A stretch of DNA of 6,011 nucleotides from contig JAUWWH010000062.1 in NCBI GenBank assembly GCA_030617005.1, positions 1 through 6,011 on the forward strand. Reading direction: 5' to 3'. The DNA comes from Candidatus Bathyarchaeota archaeon (lineage in GTDB: Archaea > Thermoproteota > Bathyarchaeia > RBG-16-48-13 > GCA-020355125). Below are positions 1 to 6,011 of this stretch, piece after piece; the first letter of the stretch is position 1, and every line of letters starts with the position of its first letter. The notes under the pieces are model-generated. The model had not been told where the DNA came from. It saw nothing but the letters and a program-made list of their open reading frames with translations, and did no database searches. The position numbers and the translations under genes are program-made.

Positions 1-193
1 CAGCTGTTTCAGAAAAGGATTCGTTAACCATGTTCTATCTATTTAATAATGACGATTCATATGGCTTTAAAAAATGTATTTACCTCTCATTATCAACTTT
101 TAAGACTACATCAAGGCATAGACAGCTTCATTATTGACTTCAACAGAAAGGATTGATTTGAAAAGTATGAATTCTCAAAAAATTAGTTTATGT
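1..193. other. Intergenic or gene-edge sequence downstream of metG
   Basis: No gene can be supported here. Two weak possibilities touch the left edge. On the minus strand an ATG at 31-29 opens a frame (MVNESFSETA) that runs off the window, which could be the start of the next minus-strand gene; it has no clear ribosome binding site. On the plus strand one frame is open from position 3 to a TGA at 138-140 (about 45 codons) and could be the tail of a gene entering from the left, but its translation is not recognisable. The two overlap, so at most one is real. No RNA gene or repeat is visible. Confidence 0.3.
172..182 (-). terminator. Possible oligo-T terminator after metG
   Basis: On the minus strand a run of six T residues (plus-strand A at 177-182) lies about 12 bases past the metG stop codon. 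Archaeal RNA polymerase commonly terminates at T-rich stretches without a required hairpin, and no stem is seen here. In an AT-rich region such a run can occur by chance, so this is only a plausible site. Confidence 0.3.
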
Positions 194-1846
194 TTACCTT
201 TTTTCATTTATTTGATCTAAATTAATTTTTTTGAAGATCGGCGTCGAAACATTAATAGCATGGTTTGGGGGGACTGGTTTTTCTATATCTTTCCACTTCT
301 GATTATGAACGCTATCAGATAAATTTAGAAAAGTCCATATCTTCTCTGCTGAAAATGGTAAGAAGGGCTCTAGAAGTATCGAGATCGATTTTACGATTTG
401 ATCAGCAAGATAAAGTGTTGTTGCAGCATTTTCGGGGTCTTTTTTTATTGTTTTCCACGGTTCCTTATTGTTTAAGTATCTGTTTCCTACTGCCGCTAAT
501 TCGATGATTTTTCTTAAAGCACGATGAAAGTCACAAGATTCTATTAAATCCCCTACTTCCTTCTTTGTCTTTTTAATCGCTTGGAGAATTTCTTTATCAT
601 TCTCCTTGATCTTTCCAGGTTTAGGAATTTTTTCATTAAAGAATCTGGATGTGAATATTAGGGATCGATGAATGAAGTTACCTAAGATATCAGCTAATTC
701 GTCGTTATTTCTGCGAATGTACTCATCCCACGAAAAATCAGCATCTTTGTTCAAAGGAGAAACAACAATTAAATAATATCTGAGGGGGTCGGGATCATAT
801 TTCTTTAAATATTCGTCAACATTTATGACCCATCCTCTACTCTTGGACATTTTTTTTCGTTCAAGCGTTAGATACTCACCTGCAATAATTTTATGAGGGA
901 GATTATATCCCCCATGAGCCTTTAACAGAGCAGGCCAAAATATTGCGTGATGGTAGATAATGTCCTTTCCAATGAAATGTATCATTCTACCTTCGTCCTC
1001 TTTCCAGAAAGATTTCCATTTTTCTTTATCTCCAGAGGATTCAGCCCAATCCACTGTTGATGATAAGTATCCTATTGGAGCATCGAACCAGACGTAGATA
1101 ACTTTCCCATCCGCTTCTTCTAAGGGAACTGGAACACCCCAACTCAGATCCCTTGTGATGCACCAGTCATTCAAATCGCCTTTGAGCCATTGGGATGCAT
1201 AGTTCTTTACGTTTGGAGATAATTCCTCATTATTGCTTATCCATTCCTTAAGAAATGTTTGAAAAACACTTAGTTTGAAGAACCAATGGGTCGTTTCGCG
1301 GATTTCAGGTTTTGTTCTACAGGAAACGCAATAGGGATCCTTTAATTCACTAGGTTTTAAATAACTACCGCATACTTCACAAGCGTCTCCTCTTGCTTTT
1401 TCTCCTCCACAACGCGGGCATGTCCCTTGGATGTATCGATCTGGTAAGAAGCGATTACATTTTGAACAGTATTGTTGTTTATAATTAGCTTTATAGACAT
1501 ATCCTTTGTCAAGAAGTCGGTTAAAGAATTCCTGAGTTAAGGTGTAATGTGTTTGTGAAGTTGTTCTACCGAACTTGTCTAGAGAACAACCCATTTGCTT
1601 TAAATCTTCGTAAATAGCTTTATGATATTTGTCTACTATCTCTTTTGGGGAGATAGATTCATTCTCTGCTCGTATTGTAATTGGGGTTCCATGTTCATCT
1701 ATTGCACAGACATATATTACGTTCCGATTATTTAGTCGTAAATATCTAACATAAACATCGGCTGGAATATATGTAGAACGTAGGTGTCCAAGGTGGAGTT
1801 TATCGTTAGCATACGGAAGTGCAGCGGTTACTATAATATTTTCGAT
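194..1846 (-). CDS. metG: Methionyl-tRNA synthetase, archaeal type, unusual start
   Basis: This class I aminoacyl-tRNA synthetase charges tRNA-Met with methionine in the cytoplasm. Counting from a putative start at 1846 gives about 550 residues. In order, one sees PYAN followed by HLGH (18-21), four CxxC pairs forming two zinc knuckles (Cys 127/130, 143/146, 156/159, 173/176), WGVPVP, YVWFDAPIGYLSST, the active-site loop KMSKS (332-336), and the helical anticodon-binding domain (RRNNDELADILGNF). The protein ends soon after that domain, with no C-terminal OB-type tRNA-binding domain; in archaea that domain is often a separate protein. The first ATG in frame is at 1594, but it lies 64 residues beyond HLGH, so it cannot be the true start. 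The frame is open back to a stop at 1901-1903 without ATG, GTG or TTG. ATC at 1846 (ATC-GAA-AAT, followed by IIVTAALPYAN) sits where homologues begin. The gene lies downstream of ahcY on the same strand and may share its transcript. Function is secure; the start is not. Confidence 0.93.
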   Translation of the reverse strand: MENIIVTAALPYANDKLHLGHLRSTYIPADVYVRYLRLNNRNVIYVCAIDEHGTPITIRAENESISPKEIVDKYHKAIYEDLKQMGCSLDKFGRTTSQTHYTLTQEFFNRLLDKGYVYKANYKQQYCSKCNRFLPDRYIQGTCPRCGGEKARGDACEVCGSYLKPSELKDPYCVSCRTKPEIRETTHWFFKLSVFQTFLKEWISNNEELSPNVKNYASQWLKGDLNDWCITRDLSWGVPVPLEEADGKVIYVWFDAPIGYLSSTVDWAESSGDKEKWKSFWKEDEGRMIHFIGKDIIYHHAIFWPALLKAHGGYNLPHKIIAGEYLTLERKKMSKSRGWVINVDEYLKKYDPDPLRYYLIVVSPLNKDADFSWDEYIRRNNDELADILGNFIHRSLIFTSRFFNEKIPKPGKIKENDKEILQAIKKTKKEVGDLIESCDFHRALRKIIELAAVGNRYLNNKEPWKTIKKDPENAATTLYLADQIVKSISILLEPFLPFSAEKIWTFLNLSDSVHNQKWKDIEKPVPPNHAINVSTPIFKKINLDQINEKR

Positions 1847-1950
1847 GAGAAATAATATTCCGTTTATCGGTATTAGTAGAGGAGCTTTATTCTTAATATT
1901 TTAAGCTTTCCATTTACATTTAAGATTATTACAATGGGATACTGTATGGG

Positions 1951-3204
1951 TTAGGTTCCAATTTCGAAGCTTTTAATATATGCTTCCTGTTCTTCGGTTA
2001 AGGAATCTATGTTAATTTTCATCGTTTCTAATTTCACTTTAGCAATTTCTTCGCTTATCTCATTGGGTACAGTGTAGACCTTATGTTCCAATTTATCTCG
2101 ATTTTTAATCAAGAATTCTGCGGTTAGTGCTTGTACTGAAAAACTTAGGTCCATAATTTCCGATGGATGACCTCCAATGACTACAAGGTTTGCTAATCTA
2201 CCTTCTCCTAGGAGGTACAATCTTTTACCATTGGAAAAGGTATATTCGTCTACGTATTCTCCTATCCGCTTTTTTTTACTTGATACATCTTCTAGATCTT
2301 TTACGGAGATCTCAATATTAAAGTGACCAAGGTTTGCAAGGATTACACCATCTTTCATGTTCTTGAAGTGTTTCCCAACTACAACATCTTTACATCCTGT
2401 AGAAGTAAAGACCATATCCGCTTCCAAGACTGCCTTTTCCATGGGAAGAACTCTATAACCATCCATAACTGCTTCTAAGGCTCTTATGGGATTCACCTCA
2501 GTGACAATAACATTTGCGCCTAATCCCCGTGATCGAGTAGCCATACCCCAAGAACAAGGACCATACCCCGCAACTATTACAGTTTTTCCCGCAAAGAGTA
2601 TGTTTAAGGCTTTTATGGCTGAAACTACTCCTTGACCTGTACCGTATCTATTATCAAACATTTTTTTAACTATTGCATCATTCACAGCAATTACTGGAAT
2701 ATTAAGTGCATTTCTTTCGTGCATCACTCTTAGTCTATTTACTCCAGTTGTTGTCTCTTCTTGACCTCCAAGGATACTCTCAAGTAAAGTTTTCTTCTCT
2801 TTATGTGCGATCACAATGAGGTCAGCTCCATCATCTATGAGAATATCCGGTTTATGATCCAGAACAGACTTTATACAATTATAATATTCGGAGTCATTTC
2901 TATTCCAAGCATATACGTTAAACCCTTCTTTTACAAGAGCAGCTGCAACATCATCTTGAGTACTTAATGGATTAGAACCACACAAAGCAAGCTTTGCACC
3001 TCCTGCTTTTAATGTTTGAGCAAGGACTCCCGTTTCTCTTGTTACGTGCAGACACGCACCTATGGTGAGTCCTTTGAGCGGTTTCTCCTTTTCAAATCTT
3101 CGTCTTATTCTAGCAAGCGTCGGCATTCTCGATTCAGCAAGGTAGATCGAATTCTCTCCTTTGGGACTTAAGTCAATATTTTTGATTTGATATTTTGAAG
3201 TCAA
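1951..3204 (-). CDS. ahcY: Adenosylhomocysteinase (S-adenosyl- or S-inosyl-homocysteine hydrolase)
   Basis: This NAD-dependent cytoplasmic enzyme reversibly splits S-adenosylhomocysteine into adenosine and homocysteine, relieving product inhibition of methyltransferases. The 417 residues carry the family signatures: LHVTRETGVL (His53, Thr55, Glu57), GSNPLSTQDD (77-85), DDGAD (124-128), GQEETTTGV (Glu150), VNDAIVKKMFDN (Lys180, Asp184, Asn185), VTEVNP (Glu236, NAD ribose), NLGHFNIEI (His294), LLGEGRLANL (Asn339) and GGHPSEIMD (His346). By comparison with the human enzyme, the catalytic residues are present. The protein ends in YIKSFEIGT, the short archaeal/Thermotoga-type tail that lacks the Lys/Tyr tail of eukaryotic enzymes. 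Some archaeal members (Methanocaldococcus MJ1388) prefer S-inosylhomocysteine, and sequence alone cannot decide that here. The NAD loop reads GYGPCSWG (213-220) where GYGxxGxG is usual. The start is TTG at 3204: an in-frame stop lies three codons upstream, and a GAGTGAT site is correctly spaced. The gene is followed by metG. Confidence 0.95.
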   Translation of the reverse strand: MTSKYQIKNIDLSPKGENSIYLAESRMPTLARIRRRFEKEKPLKGLTIGACLHVTRETGVLAQTLKAGGAKLALCGSNPLSTQDDVAAALVKEGFNVYAWNRNDSEYYNCIKSVLDHKPDILIDDGADLIVIAHKEKKTLLESILGGQEETTTGVNRLRVMHERNALNIPVIAVNDAIVKKMFDNRYGTGQGVVSAIKALNILFAGKTVIVAGYGPCSWGMATRSRGLGANVIVTEVNPIRALEAVMDGYRVLPMEKAVLEADMVFTSTGCKDVVVGKHFKNMKDGVILANLGHFNIEISVKDLEDVSSKKKRIGEYVDEYTFSNGKRLYLLGEGRLANLVVIGGHPSEIMDLSFSVQALTAEFLIKNRDKLEHKVYTVPNEISEEIAKVKLETMKINIDSLTEEQEAYIKSFEIGT

Positions 3205-3212
3205 GTATATTC

Positions 3213-3219
3213 ATCACTC
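3213..3219 (-). promoter_or_regulatory. Ribosome binding site deciding the ahcY TTG start
   Basis: On the minus strand GAGTGAT lies eight bases before the TTG at 3204. It matches the archaeal Shine-Dalgarno sequence GGAGGTGAT apart from one missing G, with GTGAT exact. An ATG at 3214-3212 overlaps this site and opens only a 13-codon out-of-frame peptide, so the site fits TTG initiation better. Confidence 0.5.
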
Positions 3220-3252
3220 AAGTAATTTTTCTAAGGAGGAAATAAGAATAGA

Positions 3253-3270
3253 TTAAATTTAACTCTTTAG
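3253..3270 (-). promoter_or_regulatory. Candidate archaeal promoter of ahcY (BRE/TATA)
   Basis: Read on the minus strand, a purine-rich CTAAAGAG (3270-3263) precedes TTAAATTTAA (3262-3253), resembling a BRE followed by a TATA box. Initiation about 26 bases downstream would fall near 3231, giving a leader of about 27 bases before the TTG start. That would be too short for a riboswitch. The region is so AT-rich that such matches are cheap. Confidence 0.3.
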
Positions 3271-3425
3271 TTCGCAACCTAATTTATGAACCAAGATATT
3301 CCTTTTGATTGATAGTTGGTTTGTTGAGCGAAACATCTGGGTTTTCTAAACAACTTAAAGTTTTACATCAACTGATTCAATCTTTTAATGTACACAACTG
3401 CAAAATATGGTTAATGATTGAAACC

Positions 3426-3443
3426 TAAAATATAGATATTTTA
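3426..3443. repeat. Perfect inverted repeat, 8-base arms
   Basis: TAAAATAT and ATATTTTA flank a two-base AG spacer. The palindrome lies between the two divergent promoters, followed 11 bases later by eight T residues on the plus strand. It could be an operator for a dimeric regulator or a chance AT palindrome. No second copy is seen in the window. Confidence 0.45.
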
Positions 3444-3520
3444 TGTAATCTGAATTTTTTTTCGAGAATTTGGAGCAATAAGTATATAACGCAGTTATTA
3501 AAAGTAAATTTTCTATATCG

Positions 3521-3532
3521 ATTATATATATT
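3521..3532 (+). promoter_or_regulatory. Candidate TATA box of the surface-protein gene
   Basis: ATTATATATATT lies about 85 bases before the ATG at 3617. Transcription would start near 3553, giving a leader of about 64 bases. A second TATA-like element (TATATAA at 3483-3489), preceded by purine-rich sequence, is an alternative further upstream. The start codon itself is preceded by only a weak GGGA about ten bases away. Confidence 0.3.
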
Positions 3533-3616
3533 ATAGATAGTTACTCTAATACTAATAGTTTATTCACATTATTCAAGATAATGGAGCGTATGAAATAGTA
3601 AAGGGACCTGTATTGT

Positions 3617-6011
3617 ATGAACGAAAAAAATAAAAGGTTGCTTGGAGTTTCAATGCTATCACTTCTTTTAATTATCTCAGTACTAACAGTAACTTATGCA
3701 TATGTGGAGCCCAACAGTTGGAGTTCCCCAGCAATCTGGGTACAAGACACTAATACTTCCGCGAGTATTCTTTGGTATGATGACGCTTCCGGAGCTAGTG
3801 GTCAACAAGAACGAGAACTCTTATACATTGGTGTTGATTTTGACGACGATTACTTGTATGTGCGTTGGGATGTTGAACAGCTTCCGGAAGATATTGAACA
3901 AACATATTATGTTCTAGTAATAGCTTTGGGAAGTTCAACTGTAACTGATGTTGCAACGCATTCACTACAATTTGATGTTGATAGGTATGGCGGAATGAGT
4001 GTATCGATCAGAACTCCTAATCAGCCAAAATTTGCAATAGAGTGGACAAGTAACCCAAATGATTTGAGTGTGACAGCTATTCCTATCGAAACTGGAGACC
4101 CCTATACGATGCGAACTGCATTAGAAGGTCGGTTTCCTTGGTCTGTTCTGACAGGCGGGGTTCCAATAGATGTTTGGATTATGAAGGCTCAGTCACATGC
4201 TTCTGCATCCGATCAAGGTTGGACAAGTGCTGTCAAAGATGTTATTAATATACAGGATGTGATAAGTCCACCTGATACTGGTCCTCCAACAATCAGTAAT
4301 GTTAGCATAGATCCCCACATTGGTCCTATTGGAACCATTTTTACAATCAGCGTCGATGTTAGTGACCCGTCAGGGGTGAATACCGTTGTCGCATATATTC
4401 AGAGACCTGATGAAACAAATATTGCAACAGTAATCTTAACAGATTATGAGAATGATGGAACTTATACGGGAACTTGGGATAGCTCAGGTGAAAGTGCTGG
4501 AACATATTGGATTGATATTTTAGCAAAAGATAATCTTGATAACAGTGGTGAAGATGACAACGTCTCTACATTGACAGTGACGAAGATCTCAAGTTTTATC
4601 ACAAGTTCTGCATCTCCAATAGGCCTTATCCAAGGAGATGAAGTAACTGTCACATGTTCTCTCAATCCACCTCTCACAGATAAAACCATAACCTTGACCT
4701 TTACAAGACCTGACAGTTCAACGTTCACGAGAATAGTTACAACAAACTTAGGAGACTATACAGACACATACACACCGGATATGGTGGGTACTTGGAGTGT
4801 CTCTGCGAGCTGGGAGGGAGATGCTATTCACGAAGGTGCATCCAGCTCAATAATATCTTTTTCAGTCCATGTTTTTCCAGAGGCCTCTTTCACTTATTCA
4901 CCTACAACAAATCTTTCAATATTTACACCCATTAACCTTTTCGACTCATCAATAGACCTAGATGGGACGATAATCTCTTGGTTATGGGACTTTGGAGACA
5001 ACATTACATCCAGTGACCAAAACCCAACACACATGTATTCAGATAAAGGGATTTATGTAGTTAACTTAACGATTACTGATAATGATGGATATGTAGATGA
5101 TTCGTCTCAATCTATTACTATTATTAATTTATCTCCAACAGCAGACTTTACATATTCACCTGAAAGACCGATAGCAGAGCAGGACATCATCTTTACAGAT
5201 CTATCAGAAGATCCGGAAGGAAAAAACATCTCATATTTTTGGGATTTTGGTGATGGTTCTGCATCAACTGAGAAAAATCCTATTCATAAGTATGCGGGAT
5301 ATGGGACGTATACTGTAAACTTGACTGTGACAGATGATGAGGGAGCCACTAATACTAAGTTTGCAACTTTCACTGTCAAGCTTTCTAGCTCAATAAGTTT
5401 CTCAGTATTTCCGTCCATAATCACAGTTGGGGATTCCGTTAATGTATTGGGTTCTCTTAGTCCAAGTTTTGGAGGAATAGAAATTAGATTGGCCTACAAT
5501 ATGCCTGGTGGGCCAACTTTTGTTAAGACTACTACAACTGGTTCAGATGGCATCTTCAGTGACTCATATACACCTGATGCAACAGGACCGTGGAGTGTGA
5601 TTGCTTCTTGGAATGGAGATTCGATTTATGAAGGTGTATCCAGTTTAGTAACTTTTGCTGTATCTAATTTTTCAACGTCTCTGTCTTGTTCAGTTTCACA
5701 AGCTATCATCATTTTAGGAGATGAAGTAACCGTCGCAGGTTCCCTAAGTCCAAAATTAATTGGAAAATCAATAGATCTAATGTTTACTAGACCTGATAGT
5801 TCAACTTTGCACATGCCCGTACTAACGGATGTTACTGGTAATTACACGCACACTCTTATCCCAGATATGTTCGGGAATTGGAGTATTGTAGCCAATTGGA
5901 TAGGCGAAGAAAAATATGATGCAGCATTCAATTCATCTGCCTCTTTCTCAGTCCATGTTTTTCCAGAGGCCTCTTTCACTTATTCACCTACAACAAATCT
6001 TTCAATATTTA
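3617..6011 (+). CDS. Secreted multidomain PKD/Ig-like repeat surface protein, 3' end outside window
   Basis: The frame is open from ATG 3617 to the window edge: 798 complete codons and no stop. A stop at 3599-3601 fixes the start region. Residues 1-28 are a classic secretion signal: a basic NEKNKR start, a hydrophobic core and likely cleavage after TYA. Residues 30-215 form a beta-rich domain with the pattern DDDYLYVRWDVE, which resembles DOMON/CBM9-like sandwiches; this is inference only. An Ig-like domain follows (223-322). Then come Ig-type repeat A1 (324-420), PKD1 (421-505, WDFGD 457-461), PKD2 (506-588, WDFGD 542-546), A2 (589-685), A3 (686-782) and the first residues of PKD3. Many N-x-S/T sequons suggest glycosylation. 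Such proteins serve in adhesion, S-layer-associated structure or extracellular polymer binding. The actual ligand is unknown, and any C-terminal membrane anchor or sorting signal lies beyond the window. Confidence 0.9.
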   Translation, partial: MNEKNKRLLGVSMLSLLLIISVLTVTYAYVEPNSWSSPAIWVQDTNTSASILWYDDASGASGQQERELLYIGVDFDDDYLYVRWDVEQLPEDIEQTYYVLVIALGSSTVTDVATHSLQFDVDRYGGMSVSIRTPNQPKFAIEWTSNPNDLSVTAIPIETGDPYTMRTALEGRFPWSVLTGGVPIDVWIMKAQSHASASDQGWTSAVKDVINIQDVISPPDTGPPTISNVSIDPHIGPIGTIFTISVDVSDPSGVNTVVAYIQRPDETNIATVILTDYENDGTYTGTWDSSGESAGTYWIDILAKDNLDNSGEDDNVSTLTVTKISSFITSSASPIGLIQGDEVTVTCSLNPPLTDKTITLTFTRPDSSTFTRIVTTNLGDYTDTYTPDMVGTWSVSASWEGDAIHEGASSSIISFSVHVFPEASFTYSPTTNLSIFTPINLFDSSIDLDGTIISWLWDFGDNITSSDQNPTHMYSDKGIYVVNLTITDNDGYVDDSSQSITIINLSPTADFTYSPERPIAEQDIIFTDLSEDPEGKNISYFWDFGDGSASTEKNPIHKYAGYGTYTVNLTVTDDEGATNTKFATFTVKLSSSISFSVFPSIITVGDSVNVLGSLSPSFGGIEIRLAYNMPGGPTFVKTTTTGSDGIFSDSYTPDATGPWSVIASWNGDSIYEGVSSLVTFAVSNFSTSLSCSVSQAIIILGDEVTVAGSLSPKLIGKSIDLMFTRPDSSTLHMPVLTDVTGNYTHTLIPDMFGNWSIVANWIGEEKYDAAFNSSASFSVHVFPEASFTYSPTTNLSIF
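4586..5962 (+). repeat. Three copies of a 97-residue Ig-like module around a PKD pair
   Basis: The copies are A1 at 4586-4876, A2 at 5381-5671 and A3 at 5672-5962. They share GD-x-V-x-V with a following SL-x-P, then TPD or PD with G-x-WS, then a SW or NW turn and GD/GE near the end. A1 and A3 are closest, sharing FTRPDSST and the end FSVHVF; A2 is more diverged. The order A-PKD-PKD-A then A-PKD indicates a higher-order unit of 362 codons. Confidence 0.8.
4862..4925 (+). repeat. 64-base exact direct repeat, copy 1
   Basis: This stretch is identical to 5948-6011. It encodes the end of A1 and the start of PKD1 (SVHVFPEASFTY onward). Just upstream the match continues with one mismatch (4861 T against 5947 C) and five further identical bases. 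Offset to copy 2 is 1086 bases, a multiple of three. Confidence 0.95.
5948..6011 (+). repeat. 64-base exact direct repeat, copy 2, cut by window end
   Basis: This is the second copy of 4862-4925, spanning the A3/PKD3 junction. It is still identical at the last base of the window, so the true repeat may be longer. The flanking A3 module is clearly diverged from A1, so identity rises sharply near the PKD boundary. Confidence 0.95.

Larger units (their letters stand above)
3205..3616. other. Divergent intergenic region between ahcY and the surface-protein gene
   Basis: These 412 very AT-rich bases must hold the promoters for both divergent genes. Visible elements are a TATA-like sequence for ahcY near 3253-3262, TATA-like sequences for the plus-strand gene at 3521-3532 and 3483-3489, a perfect AT palindrome at 3426-3443, and a T8 run at 3455-3462. 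The longest open stretch noted is about 40 codons on the plus strand (TTG at 3309 to TAA at 3426-3428); it has no Shine-Dalgarno site and no recognisable product. No tRNA, riboswitch or SAH/SAM-aptamer-like fold was recognised. Confidence 0.6.

Noticed and set aside
265..507. 80-codon plus-strand open frame
   Set aside because: It lies opposite the conserved anticodon-binding domain of metG and has no recognisable product; an antisense shadow.
3233..3240. Strong Shine-Dalgarno-like AAGGAGGA on the plus strand
   Set aside because: No ATG, GTG or TTG follows at usable spacing and the next codons soon hit a stop. On the other strand it is only TCCTCC in the ahcY leader.
3205..3260. Possible SAH or SAM riboswitch before ahcY
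   Set aside because: No aptamer-like stems were seen, the inferred leader is very short, and these riboswitches are bacterial.
3309..3428. About 40-codon plus-strand open frame in the divergent gap
   Set aside because: It starts at TTG with no ribosome binding site, has no recognisable product, and its length is not surprising for one frame in a 412-base gap.
3545..3556. Tandem CTAATA CTAATA upstream of the surface-protein gene
   Set aside because: Two 6-base copies in AT-rich sequence are not enough to propose a binding site.
3696..3917. 73-codon plus-strand open frame starting MHMWSPTVGV
   Set aside because: It overlaps the long surface-protein frame, which has a signal peptide and clear domains; a shadow in another frame.
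4462..4728. 88-codon minus-strand open frame
   Set aside because: It is antisense to Ig-like repeat A1. It resembles the frame at 5626-5814 only because the sense strand is repeated.
5626..5814. 62-codon minus-strand open frame
   Set aside because: It is antisense to repeat A3; its likeness to the 4462-4728 frame is a by-product of the Ig-like module repeat.

Overview
This AT-rich window (roughly 35-38% G+C by eye) most likely comes from an archaeon. The evidence is a methionyl-tRNA synthetase with two double-CxxC zinc knuckles and no C-terminal OB domain, a short adenosylhomocysteinase without the eukaryotic-type C-terminal Lys/Tyr tail, TATA-like elements upstream of genes, and a large secreted protein built of PKD and Ig-like modules, an architecture common in uncultured archaea. 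A phylum cannot be assigned from this alone, and a bacterium is not strictly excluded.

Layout: positions 1-193 are essentially non-coding, with only weak hints of a gene running off the left edge. Two minus-strand genes follow. metG (194 to about 1846) lies downstream of ahcY (1951-3204), with a 104-base gap and no obvious terminator between them, so they may be co-transcribed. A 412-base divergent intergenic region (3205-3616) then separates ahcY from a plus-strand gene that starts at 3617 and is still open at the right edge (798 complete codons). That gene encodes a signal peptide, an unassigned beta-rich N-terminal domain, and a chain of Ig-like and PKD domains.

Function: ahcY and metG form a small methionine/SAM-cycle pair. 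AhcY clears the S-adenosylhomocysteine left by methyl transfer and yields homocysteine, the methionine precursor. MetRS charges methionine onto tRNA. The divergent surface protein has no evident metabolic link to them and is probably an extracellular binding or cell-surface protein.

Most notable points: (1) the metG reading frame has no ATG, GTG or TTG anywhere before the HLGH motif, and an ATC sits exactly where the initiator ATG is expected; (2) AhcY has an aberrant NAD-binding loop, GYGPCSWG; (3) the surface protein carries a higher-order repeat of 362 codons, with a 64-base exact DNA repeat that runs into the window edge. I found no CRISPR array, tRNA, rRNA, insertion sequence or defence cassette, and no convincing wholly new system.
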